DNA of 64,000 nucleotides from an uncultured Eubacteriales bacterium (lineage in GTDB: Bacteria > Bacillota > Clostridia > Oscillospirales > UBA644): the NCBI GenBank assembly GCA_900547165.1, contig URFZ01000002.1, positions 97,824 through 161,823 of the forward strand, given 5' to 3'. The position numbers and the translations under genes are program-made. Shown here piece after piece: positions 8,376 to 16,769 of this stretch; the first letter of the stretch is position 1, and every line of letters starts with the position of its first letter. The notes below the pieces were generated by a model that was given only the letters and a program-made list of their open reading frames with translations, did no database searches and was not told where the DNA came from.

Positions 8376-8981
8376 ATGAAAAAAATACTTGCCATCGCGA
8401 TGACGGTCGTTATGCTTTGCTGCCTCTGCGCAGGCGCGTTTGCGTCCGAGATCAACTCTTCTGAGCAGAAACTCATCGATTACTGCAACAAAGAGTATCA
8501 GACAAAAGAAAACGGTGTATACATCAAACTTCCCGCTGATTATGCCGCAAAAGCGAATACGTATTTGATGATGGTTGACATCACCGATGATCAGTTCGCC
8601 GTAGCAGAAATGCAGATCAAGGCCCTTGAAAATCTTATCAGAACGGAACTTTCCGTCAGCGCGGACGCTCAGACGCTGAAACTTGAGGAAGTTTCCGATG
8701 ATTTTTATAATAAGGTTCTCGCTATTTTCAAAAATCTTGCGGCGGCAATAGATGCTTCCGTTGTTATCAGTTCCGATTTCGACAGAACAAATCCGAATAC
8801 GACAGGTTCCGTTGTCCTTCGCAGCAACTCCGATTCTTCGGCTCTCGTTTATATCTTCGGACAGCCGAGCCCTGCTGCCGGCATTAACGTTCCTGTCATC
8901 GTTGCGTGCTCCGCGCTTGCGGTTGCGGCGATTATAGCGGTTGCTTTCTTCGTTGCAAGAAAAAGAACCGTTCGCGGCTAA
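8376..8981 (+). CDS. Small secreted protein with C-terminal anchor, unknown function
   Basis: 201 residues. A clear signal peptide (about residues 1-24, ending AGAFAS) is followed by a ~140-residue extracellular domain of no family I recognise. The C-terminus reads SPAAG, a ~20-residue hydrophobic stretch, then RKRTVRG. That order (short Pro-containing motif, hydrophobic segment, basic tail) is the layout of a sortase sorting signal, although the motif is not LPXTG; it may be just a transmembrane anchor. A strong CGGAGG RBS precedes it. The next gene is a sortase, so it is a plausible substrate (inference). Confidence 0.8.
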   Translation: MKKILAIAMTVVMLCCLCAGAFASEINSSEQKLIDYCNKEYQTKENGVYIKLPADYAAKANTYLMMVDITDDQFAVAEMQIKALENLIRTELSVSADAQTLKLEEVSDDFYNKVLAIFKNLAAAIDASVVISSDFDRTNPNTTGSVVLRSNSDSSALVYIFGQPSPAAGINVPVIVACSALAVAAIIAVAFFVARKRTVRG

Positions 8982-9038
8982 ACATTTTATTGAAATTCCG
9001 AGCGCGTTAAGCGCAGAGGACTGTTCGGTAATTTAATT

Positions 9039-9884
9039 ATGTTTGAAACAAAAAACAAAAAACTCAGAATAGTTCTTGAATGTATATGCATGCCGATTTT
9101 TTTGGCATGCATATCGTTTACGCTCATTTATACCGTGGTATCGGTCAAAGTGGTCAATCCCAAACTTGCGCTTGATACCGTAAAAACCGTGTTGGGAGGC
9201 GACGGTGTTTTTGAGTTTCCCGACAGAAAAGACATCTATCACGGGGACGATAACAACCAGCCGACATCACCATCGGGCAATGATGGCGACCCCGACGATC
9301 CGTCTCATACGGGAGAAGACCCGACGGACGACGAAGAACCGACAAACGGGGACGATCCGTCCTCTCCTACATCTCCGACATCTCCCGATGACCCTCTTGA
9401 CCCCACGTTGCCGACCGATCCCATTCAACCGGACGGGGACTATATAAACATGAAAGACATAGAGTTCCCGATGTTCAACACGGTTTTCGGGGAGATCGAA
9501 TTGCCCAAACTCGGCAGAACTCTGAATCTTATCATGGGTGAAACCGAGCAGGCGATAACTGAGGGCGCTGCGGTTCATACGTCGAGTTATCTGCCGGGTT
9601 ACGGCGGCACAACTCTTATAAGCACGCATAACAACAATGTGGTTCGTCTTGACAAAATAGGAGAGGGCGACGAGATATTTGTTCGGACGCATTACGGAGA
9701 GTACACATACCGTGTGACTTCCGTCAAGATCGTCGATAAAAATGATCCGAATGCGTTCAAGGTCTCAGACAGAGGATATAACCTTGTTTTTGTTACTTGC
9801 TATCCTCTCCGAAAACCGTCAAACGCCACGCAGCGTATGGTCGTTTATGCCGAAATGGTTTCGGGCCCGAAAGTGGTGAGGTGA
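9039..9884 (+). CDS. Sortase with long acidic Pro/Ser/Thr stalk
   Basis: Membrane transpeptidase that attaches surface proteins. 281 residues: an N-terminal helix (about 18-38), a low-complexity Asp/Pro/Ser/Thr stalk (about 68-135), then the sortase beta-barrel. The catalytic triad is visible as His197 (ISTHNN), Cys254 (VFVTCYP) and Arg266 (TQRMVVYAE). The VTC signature and short C-terminus suit class D or E rather than housekeeping class A (my assignment, not certain). RBS AGAGGA is about 20 nt from the ATG, which is weak. No LPXTG substrate is seen in this window. Confidence 0.88.
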   Translation: MFETKNKKLRIVLECICMPIFLACISFTLIYTVVSVKVVNPKLALDTVKTVLGGDGVFEFPDRKDIYHGDDNNQPTSPSGNDGDPDDPSHTGEDPTDDEEPTNGDDPSSPTSPTSPDDPLDPTLPTDPIQPDGDYINMKDIEFPMFNTVFGEIELPKLGRTLNLIMGETEQAITEGAAVHTSSYLPGYGGTTLISTHNNNVVRLDKIGEGDEIFVRTHYGEYTYRVTSVKIVDKNDPNAFKVSDRGYNLVFVTCYPLRKPSNATQRMVVYAEMVSGPKVVR

Positions 9885-9888
9885 CGGT

Positions 9889-10839
9889 ATGAAAAAGAAT
9901 CTTGCTTTGCAAACGCTGCGCGCCGTCGGCTCCGTTATTGTGATGATTTGCCTTTGCATAACATTGTTTGCGGGCGCGCTGTATTTTTCTCTCGGCACGT
10001 TTTTGACCTCTGCCGACGCATATATAAACATTGCGGACAAGGCACAGGAGAAGAATGAATTTTATTCGGATATGTACAAAAACGCTTGCGAAAGGCTTGT
10101 TTCCCGCGGAACTCTCGGCGGCTTTCCGAAAGAAATGTTTGACGGACTTCTTGAATATGATTACGCCGTTACATCATTTAAGGAATATGTACGCTTTGTT
10201 GTAAAAGAGCCGAACGGCAAATTTACTTTGCCCGAATTTGACGAAAAACTACGTGCCGCGTGTCTTGCTTACGTTTCTTCGGAAGAGGCAAAGGCTGACG
10301 GATTTTCCGCAACCGAAAAGGAGATCGACGAGTTTGTCGGTTATATCGATTCACAGGTCGTTGCGATAATCGCGCTTCCGTTTTTTGCGGGTGTTTATCC
10401 TGCGGTTGACGCCGTTTATCAAACGCGCACAGTAGTTGTTGCCGTTGCGGGCTTTGTTCTTGCCGTAGGTATTTTCTTCGGACTTCTTTGCCTGCTTGAA
10501 CGCGGAAAAATACTGAATGCCGTCCGCCAAACGCTTTATTCTTTGAGCGGGGCGGGTATAATGACGATAGTTATAGGTGTATTCCTTGACGTTCTGAACG
10601 GAAACGAATTTTTCAATTTCAGTTCGCAAGCCGTGCTTGACTATCTGAATATTTACAAGGACGCGCTTTCTTTGCGTATAAATATTCTCGGTGTGATTAT
10701 CGCGACCGTCGGCGTTGCCGCGACAGCGTGCATAGCCGTATTTTCGGGACGGAAAAAGAACCGAGAAAAAGAGGTCTCGGAAAATTCCGAGAATACAAAT
10801 ATCGAAAAAACCGAAAATATAAATAAAGAAAACAACTAA
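9889..10839 (+). CDS. Membrane protein of unknown function
   Basis: 316 residues. Hydrophobic segments lie near residues 12-36, 163-202, 218-240 and 258-282. Between the first two is a ~115-residue extracytoplasmic domain. The tail is highly charged and rich in Lys/Glu/Asn, ending KTENINKENN. It starts 4 bp after the sortase stop and is followed by acetate kinase 2, so it is in the same transcription unit. I do not recognise the family. A sortase accessory or membrane-anchored partner is possible but unsupported. Confidence 0.75.
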   Translation: MKKNLALQTLRAVGSVIVMICLCITLFAGALYFSLGTFLTSADAYINIADKAQEKNEFYSDMYKNACERLVSRGTLGGFPKEMFDGLLEYDYAVTSFKEYVRFVVKEPNGKFTLPEFDEKLRAACLAYVSSEEAKADGFSATEKEIDEFVGYIDSQVVAIIALPFFAGVYPAVDAVYQTRTVVVAVAGFVLAVGIFFGLLCLLERGKILNAVRQTLYSLSGAGIMTIVIGVFLDVLNGNEFFNFSSQAVLDYLNIYKDALSLRINILGVIIATVGVAATACIAVFSGRKKNREKEVSENSENTNIEKTENINKENN

Positions 10840-10848
10840 AAGAAAGGA

Positions 10849-10865
10849 CGGCGGATACACCGCCG
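10849..10865 (+). other. Hairpin before second acetate kinase
   Basis: CGGCGG (10849-10854), loop ATACA, CCGCCG (10860-10865), lying between an AAAGGA and the ATG at 10876. The SD-like AAAGGA is outside normal spacing unless the hairpin folds and brings it close to the start, which would be a structural bridge. There is no U tract. Confidence 0.4.
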
Positions 10866-10875
10866 ACGGAACGTT

Positions 10876-12081
10876 ATGAAGATTCTAATTATCAATTCCG
10901 GAAGTTCCTCGCTCAAATACCAACTCATTGATATGGAGAACGAAAGCGTTCTCTGCAAAGGTTCCTGTGAAAGAATAGGTATCGCGGACGGAATTTTCAC
11001 GATGAAATATCCCGACAGGGAGCAGTACCGGATAATTTATCAGATGCCCTCTCATACCGAGGCTATAAAAATAGTTCTTGACACTCTTGTTTCCCCCGAA
11101 CACGGCGTTATCGCTTCCGTTTCCGAGGTCGGAGCGGTCGGTCACCGCGTACTTCACGGCGGAGATAAGTTCAGCGGTTCAGTGCTCGTAACAGAGGCGG
11201 TAAAGGACGCGATAAGAGAATGCATTCCTCTCGGACCTCTTCATAATCCCGCAAACCTGAAAGGCATCGAATCGTGCGAAAAAATAATGCCGGGCGTTCC
11301 GCAAGTCGCGGTATTTGACACGGGTTTTCATCAGACCATGCCCGCTTATGCTTATCGCTACGGTCTTCCGAAAAAATATTACGAAGAGTATAAAATAAGA
11401 CGTTACGGTTTTCACGGCACGAGCCACAAATTCATTTCCCGCCGTGCCGCGGAGTTCCTCGGCAAAAAGCCCGAAGAACTGCGTCTTGTAACGCTTCACC
11501 TCGGCAACGGTTCGTCTCTCTGCGCCGTTAAAAACGGCATCTGCGTTGACACTTCCATGGGACTTACCCCGCTTGAAGGCTGCCTTATGGGAACACGCTG
11601 CGGTTCGATAGACCCTGCCGCCGTTACTTATATAATGGATAAAGAACATCTTTCTCCCGCGGAAATGGACACGCTGATGAACAAGCAGAGCGGACTCAAA
11701 GCCGTCAGCGGTATTTCGCCGGACTTCCGCGACATCAACGCCGCCGCGGACATAGGTGACGAGGACGCAAAACTTGCGCTTGATATGTTCGGCTATCAAT
11801 GCAAAAAGATAATGGCGGGCTACATCGCCGCTATGGGCGGTTGCGACGCTGTCGTATTCACGGCGGGCGTCGGTGAAAACAGAGCCGAGACCCGCGCAAG
11901 GATCACGTCCGACCTTGAATTTCTCGGTATCAAAATTGACCCTGAACTCAACGAAAAAACCATACAGGGCAAAGAGGCGGATATCTCCGCTCCCGGCGCA
12001 ACGATAAGAACTCTTGTTCTTGCGACAAACGAAGAACTCGAAATCGCGAGAGAAACAAAAGAGATCGTTTCCAAACTGTAA
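10876..12081 (+). CDS. ackA: Acetate kinase (copy 2)
   Basis: Second acetate kinase, 401 residues, strongly similar throughout to the copy at 4582. Both share LGPLHNPANL.GIESCEK, GFHGTSHKF and HLGNGSSLCAV. This one lacks the ~13-residue insertion of copy 1. All signature residues are intact, so it is presumably active on acetate or a related short-chain acyl phosphate. It ends an operon-like run begun by the kinase/sortase genes and is followed by a strong terminator. Two copies 5 kb apart in the same orientation suggest a duplication. Confidence 0.96.
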   Translation: MKILIINSGSSSLKYQLIDMENESVLCKGSCERIGIADGIFTMKYPDREQYRIIYQMPSHTEAIKIVLDTLVSPEHGVIASVSEVGAVGHRVLHGGDKFSGSVLVTEAVKDAIRECIPLGPLHNPANLKGIESCEKIMPGVPQVAVFDTGFHQTMPAYAYRYGLPKKYYEEYKIRRYGFHGTSHKFISRRAAEFLGKKPEELRLVTLHLGNGSSLCAVKNGICVDTSMGLTPLEGCLMGTRCGSIDPAAVTYIMDKEHLSPAEMDTLMNKQSGLKAVSGISPDFRDINAAADIGDEDAKLALDMFGYQCKKIMAGYIAAMGGCDAVVFTAGVGENRAETRARITSDLEFLGIKIDPELNEKTIQGKEADISAPGATIRTLVLATNEELEIARETKEIVSKL

Positions 12082-12126
12082 TTCGGAACGTAAACTTTCG
12101 GAAAGCCGCAACTTTATTAAGTATAA

Positions 12127-12150
12127 AAGGGACTGCGAACGCAGTCCCTT
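12127..12150. terminator. Bidirectional intrinsic terminator between ackA copy 2 and thrC
   Basis: AAGGGACTGC (12127-12136) and GCAGTCCCTT (12141-12150) form a perfect 10-bp stem with loop GAAC. GATTTTTTG follows on the plus strand and TTTTATAC on the minus strand, so it ends both convergent units. Confidence 0.9.
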
Positions 12151-12169
12151 GATTTTTTGTTTTTGTGTG

Positions 12170-13648
12170 TCAGTCCGCGAATTTTGCGACTTCCGCGAAC
12201 ATTTCGTCCTTGCTCTTTCCGACGGACGTCGTAAAGCGGCGTGTCTTGTTTTCAAGCGCGGCAAGCGGACGCGGAACGGCTGCTCCCGTTTTTGCGTTGA
12301 GTTCGCGCAGGATGCGGAAAAAGTCGTTGCCGTTGTCTCTGTTGCCCGTCAGAGCGGAGAGCACGTCAGCCGCGAATTTGTAGGGGCTTGCGGTGGACGC
12401 CGTAACAACGGGTATGTCGGTCGCGTTTTTCTTTGCCGCAAAAAGCGCGACAGCTGTATGTGTATCAATGAGATATCGGTGTTTTTCAAACGTTTCCGCA
12501 ATCGTCTGTTTTGTTTCGTCTTCGCTCGCGAAGCAGCCGATAAACTCGGACGCGATTTTTTCTCTGACTTCCGCGGAAACTTCATATTTGCCCGTTTCTT
12601 TGAGCAGTTTCATACACTCTGCGGTCTTTTCTTTGCCCTGAATGAGCCAAAGCAGTCTTTCGAGGTTTGAAGAGATAAGAATATCCATCGACGGGGAGAT
12701 TGTGGTGTGGAACTGTCTGTTTCTGTCATATATGCCCGTGTTGATAAAGTCTGTCAGCACGTTGTTGACATTGGACGCGCAGATGAATCGACGGACGGGA
12801 AGCCCCATTCTCTTTGCGAGATATGCCGCAAAAATATTGCCGAAATTGCCTGTCGGAACGCAAACGTCAATCTCGTCGCCGAGCGTTATGTCTCCCGCAT
12901 TCATAAGGTCGCAGTATGCGCTGAAATAGTATACTATCTGCGGCGCAAGTCTGCCCCAGTTTATGGAGTTCGCGCTTGAAAGAAAATAGCCCTTTTCATC
13001 AAGTTCTTTTGCGATGTTTGTGTCGGAGAATATCTGTTTGACGCCCGTTTGCGCATCGTCGAAATTGCCCTTTATCGCGCATACGTTGACATTTTCGCCC
13101 TCTTGCGACGCCATTTGAAGTTTCTGTATGTCGGAAACACCGTCTTCGGGGTAAAAGACCATTATTTTTACACCGTCAACGTCCTTGTAACCTTCAAGCG
13201 CGGCTTTGCCCGTATCGCCCGAGGTCGCAACGAGTATGAGAGCCGTTCTTTTTTCTCCCGTCTTTTTGAGCGCCGTGGAAAGCAGACGCGGCATTATTTG
13301 AAGTGCCATGTCCTTAAAAGCGCAGGTCGGACCGTGCCAGAGTTCAAGCACTTTGTGCGTTTTGTCAAGACTCTTTACGGGCGCGGCGTATATGCCGAAA
13401 CTCTCTTCCTTGTATGCGTCGGTCGCCGCCGAGAGCAATTCGTCGTAGGTGTAATCCGTCAGATAAAGAGAAAGTACGTCAGCCGCACGGTGCGCGTAAT
13501 CCTCTTCCGCAAGTTTTTTGATGAAATCTTTTGAAACGGTCGGTATGCTTTCGGGAACAAAAAGTCCGCCGTCCTCGGCAAGCCCCTGCTTGATGACCCG
13601 CGCGGAGGTTTTTTTATCTGAACCGCCTCTCGTGGATATGTAATACAT
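12170..13648 (-). CDS. thrC: Threonine synthase
   Basis: PLP enzyme converting O-phosphohomoserine to threonine. 492 residues, the long (yeast/E. coli-like) form. N-terminus YYISTRGG, PLP Lys112 in HGPTCAFKDMALQ, and phosphate-binding SGDTGKAA. It stands alone with its own promoter, convergent with acetate kinase 2. There is no T-box or long leader, as the promoter is only about 35-60 bp from the start. Secure family call. Confidence 0.96.
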   Translation of the reverse strand: MYYISTRGGSDKKTSARVIKQGLAEDGGLFVPESIPTVSKDFIKKLAEEDYAHRAADVLSLYLTDYTYDELLSAATDAYKEESFGIYAAPVKSLDKTHKVLELWHGPTCAFKDMALQIMPRLLSTALKKTGEKRTALILVATSGDTGKAALEGYKDVDGVKIMVFYPEDGVSDIQKLQMASQEGENVNVCAIKGNFDDAQTGVKQIFSDTNIAKELDEKGYFLSSANSINWGRLAPQIVYYFSAYCDLMNAGDITLGDEIDVCVPTGNFGNIFAAYLAKRMGLPVRRFICASNVNNVLTDFINTGIYDRNRQFHTTISPSMDILISSNLERLLWLIQGKEKTAECMKLLKETGKYEVSAEVREKIASEFIGCFASEDETKQTIAETFEKHRYLIDTHTAVALFAAKKNATDIPVVTASTASPYKFAADVLSALTGNRDNGNDFFRILRELNAKTGAAVPRPLAALENKTRRFTTSVGKSKDEMFAEVAKFAD

Positions 13649-13682
13649 TTTCTATCCGCCCTTTTAATAAATATACACAATT

Positions 13683-13711
13683 ATTCTATCACATTTTCTG
13701 TCAAAATGCAA
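13683..13711 (-). promoter_or_regulatory. Promoter for thrC
   Basis: Minus strand TTGCAT (13706-13711), 17-bp spacer, TAGAAT (13683-13688), 35 bp before the thrC start. Confidence 0.6.
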
Positions 13712-13742
13712 GAGAAATATTTTGAATGTTGAATATTTTTCA

Positions 13743-13771
13743 TTGACACGACAAGTCTGATTTTGTATAAT
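13743..13771 (+). promoter_or_regulatory. Promoter for the GH123-type lipoprotein pair
   Basis: TTGACA (13743-13748), 17 bp, TATAAT (13766-13771); both hexamers match consensus. It lies 77 bp before the ATG at 13849. Confidence 0.85.
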
Positions 13772-13848
13772 TTATATGGAGTTATATTGTTAATATAATG
13801 TGAATCTTATAAAAGCAGATCCACAATTGCTTTTCGGAGGGTACATAC

Positions 13849-16722
13849 ATGAAAAAAATCGCCGCCGCGCTTCTTGCGCTTTTTTCCGTCGTTTCCTTGC
13901 TCGGCGGGTGTACGGTCGTTGTCAACGACGAACCGTGCGGGATAGAAAACGTCTATTTGCTGACGAACGCGGAAAAATATGAAAAATACGCGCATATAGG
14001 TTCAACGCCCGAAACGGTGATGACGGCAGCCCTTGCAAAAAACGAGGGCGAGGGTATGCAGTTTGTGTATAAACCCGAAAAGGCGCAGACGAACGTCCGC
14101 GTTACCGTGTCCGATTTTGTTCTTGACGGAGGCACGGAAAAGATAGAAGACGTTACCGTATACTATCAGCATTATATTTATTGCGCGGCGGCTTATACCG
14201 AATATAAGACGCTGCAAAGAGTGGGATATTATCCCGATATTCTCATTCCGATAAACGGCGACTGCTCCGACCTGAACGGCATAGACGTTGAAGCAAATGC
14301 AAATCAGGGCTTCTGGGTAACCGTTTGGAGCGCAAAAGACCAGACGGCGGGTGTATACAGAGGTGAAGTGACTCTCGAAACCGACGATGGCGAAAAACGC
14401 GTTATTCCCGTTGAAATAACCGTTTGGGATTTCTCCGTACCCGAAGAACCGTCTTTCGATACGGCTTACAGCATTTATTGGTTCGAAAGTTCTGTGTCGT
14501 ATAAAGAAGCGTATGAATATGCGCTCCGCTACCGGCTGAACGGAAGTTTTACGCCGTCCGTGCGTTTTCAAGACTATGACGCCGATACCATGGCGAAAAA
14601 GACCGCCGAATATCTTGCGGAACATCCCGGGGTTTCGTGCTTTATGCCGTCCGGATATACCGCCGAATACTTCAACGCGCTTGAAAAATACGGCATACTT
14701 GACAAATGCTTTACCTACTATTTTGACGAACCCGGCAATTATTATTCGATAAACAAGGAAATGTCGGAGACGTTTGCCTGGGCGCACTCGCTGAATCCGA
14801 ACGTGAAGAATATGGTCACCACCGCTTCCCGAGACACGATAACCGATGTCGATATCTGGTGCGGAATATGGTCGAGCCACGATTGTGACGAGCCTACCGT
14901 CCGTGACAGGATTTCCGAGGGTTACGAAATGTGGTGGTACGGTTGCGTCGGTCCGAAATCACCGTATCCGACTTATCATATCCAGGACGATCTGATGACA
15001 TCCCGTCTTGTGCATTGGATGCAGAAAGACTGGGGCTTTACGGGTAACCTTTATTGGGTTGCCGATATGAACAAACGCTGTGAAATCGGTTACGGGAAGA
15101 CCGAATACGGCAGCATGGACAGGGACATTTATACGCAGCCTTATGTTTTCCACAACTCCGAAACGGGCGACGACTGCGTTGGCGCGGCGGGAGACGGCTT
15201 CCTCTTCTGCTATGCGAAAGAGGGCGACGGCGTTGTCAACAGAAATATGATATTGCCCACTATACGCCTTGAATCCGTCCGCGACGGCAGCGAGGACTTT
15301 GAATATCTGACGCTGCTTGAAAAGAAGATGACCGCGCTGTTTGAAAAATGGGGAGTGACGGAAGTTACGGTCGATGAGTATATGGATACATATTACGACT
15401 CTCTGTACAATTCCATGGCGGATTTTGACCGTGACCCGAAATATATGATAAAGATGCGTGAACGCGTTGCTCACGATATTCTGAACGCCGAATGCGCGAT
15501 AGACGTCGAAGCCGCGCCGACGTATGAAAACGTGAACAGAAGAACCGTTGCCGTCTACGCGGAAAACGGCTCCGACGTGGTTGTTGACGGAAAAACCGTT
15601 GCCGGAGAAAGCCGCGGCGCATATTCCGTTTATACGGCAACGTTTGATATGAACACGCTTGCGGACAGAACCGAAATAACCGTTCTTGTAAACGGCAAAG
15701 AATACACACGCGTTCTGAAATCCGTTGAGGAATCGGAACTTATGGAGGAAGCAAGGCTTGCGGTTCAGGCTGATGCGGAAGAACTCGGGCTTTCCGTTTC
15801 TTCCAAAGATGTCCGAATAGCTTATGAAAACAATACCTTTGAGCCGAATGCTTTTCCCGAACTCGGAAGCCTTGACGCGCAGCTGTCGCAGAACGGCTCC
15901 GTTCTCTTCGCAAAACGGCTTATCTCCAAAAACCGCGAATACGGTGCGCAGACCGCAAAACGCATCGCTGCAGACATAACAAACACTATCCCTCTTGCGG
16001 TAATGAACACGCCGACCGATCTTATCGGCTCTCCGACCTCGGAAACGTTGACGCTGTACGTTCCGAACGGTGCGGAGGTCAAAGTGAACGGCGAAAAAGC
16101 GACATTCGTCTCTTCGGAAGAAAAACACGATGTTTACGCGGCCGTTATTGACGTCGGCAATGATTCAAGACACTTTTACGATGTTGAAGTGACGCTGAAC
16201 GGAGTGACGCAAACATGGAAAAAAGTCGTTCTTCATCAAATTGTCGAAACGACGGAATTGCTTAACATAAATGCTTCCGATCTCGCCGCAAAACTTGCCG
16301 CGGTTTCGAGAAACAAAGACTCGATATATGAAGTTATCGAGTATAACGGCGCTCCCGCGATAAAATTCACCGTGGACGGCACGCACGACCTTACCATCCC
16401 GTCCTCGGTTCTCCAAATCGCGAACCTGACCGATTATTCGGGGATTATTGTCGATGTTGTCGGCGTTTCCGAAAATACCGCAGGATTTGATGTTACCGTG
16501 CAGGCAAGTATGGGCAGCAAAAAACTTGATTTCCCGATAATCGAAAAGGATTTTGACGGACTTCTTCCCGAGTCATTCGGCGGCAGTTTCAGAAGGAACA
16601 AGATAACGCGGTTGCTTTTCTCCGCGGGGTCGGATTCCATGTACGGTTATCCCGACGGCGGAACATATATTATCAAGGGCATTTATGCGATGAAAGATGT
16701 TGATGATATAGCAAAAAAATAA
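13849..16722 (+). CDS. DUF4091/GH123-type lipoprotein (copy A)
   Basis: 957-residue predicted lipoprotein: lipobox LLGGC with Cys21. An N-terminal beta-rich domain (about 25-215) is followed by a TIM-barrel-like domain with the Asp-Glu pair D293-E294 in YYFDEPG, as in GH123 hexosaminidases. The DUF4091 signature (PTIRLESVRDGSEDFEYL) is near residue 480. The C-terminal ~400 residues are repeated beta-sandwich-like segments rich in V.VNG and YAENGS motifs. It probably removes or senses amino sugars on glycans at the cell surface; exact substrate unknown. RBS CGGAGGG. First gene of a tandem pair. Confidence 0.85.
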   Translation: MKKIAAALLALFSVVSLLGGCTVVVNDEPCGIENVYLLTNAEKYEKYAHIGSTPETVMTAALAKNEGEGMQFVYKPEKAQTNVRVTVSDFVLDGGTEKIEDVTVYYQHYIYCAAAYTEYKTLQRVGYYPDILIPINGDCSDLNGIDVEANANQGFWVTVWSAKDQTAGVYRGEVTLETDDGEKRVIPVEITVWDFSVPEEPSFDTAYSIYWFESSVSYKEAYEYALRYRLNGSFTPSVRFQDYDADTMAKKTAEYLAEHPGVSCFMPSGYTAEYFNALEKYGILDKCFTYYFDEPGNYYSINKEMSETFAWAHSLNPNVKNMVTTASRDTITDVDIWCGIWSSHDCDEPTVRDRISEGYEMWWYGCVGPKSPYPTYHIQDDLMTSRLVHWMQKDWGFTGNLYWVADMNKRCEIGYGKTEYGSMDRDIYTQPYVFHNSETGDDCVGAAGDGFLFCYAKEGDGVVNRNMILPTIRLESVRDGSEDFEYLTLLEKKMTALFEKWGVTEVTVDEYMDTYYDSLYNSMADFDRDPKYMIKMRERVAHDILNAECAIDVEAAPTYENVNRRTVAVYAENGSDVVVDGKTVAGESRGAYSVYTATFDMNTLADRTEITVLVNGKEYTRVLKSVEESELMEEARLAVQADAEELGLSVSSKDVRIAYENNTFEPNAFPELGSLDAQLSQNGSVLFAKRLISKNREYGAQTAKRIAADITNTIPLAVMNTPTDLIGSPTSETLTLYVPNGAEVKVNGEKATFVSSEEKHDVYAAVIDVGNDSRHFYDVEVTLNGVTQTWKKVVLHQIVETTELLNINASDLAAKLAAVSRNKDSIYEVIEYNGAPAIKFTVDGTHDLTIPSSVLQIANLTDYSGIIVDVVGVSENTAGFDVTVQASMGSKKLDFPIIEKDFDGLLPESFGGSFRRNKITRLLFSAGSDSMYGYPDGGTYIIKGIYAMKDVDDIAKK

Positions 16723-16769
16723 ATAAAATACAAAAATCGAGTTTGTCAGAGCGTGAAAAGGAGAATTTT

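Noticed and set aside
9395..9425. LPTDP in the sortase stalk as a possible LPXTG motif
   Set aside because: No Gly after the Thr-equivalent position and no following hydrophobic segment; it is part of a low-complexity linker.
11179..12264. 361-codon minus-strand frame opposite acetate kinase 2
   Set aside because: Antisense shadow that also runs through the strong terminator at 12127-12150.
13649..13682. T-box or threonine attenuator before thrC
   Set aside because: The space between the promoter and the start is too short for either.
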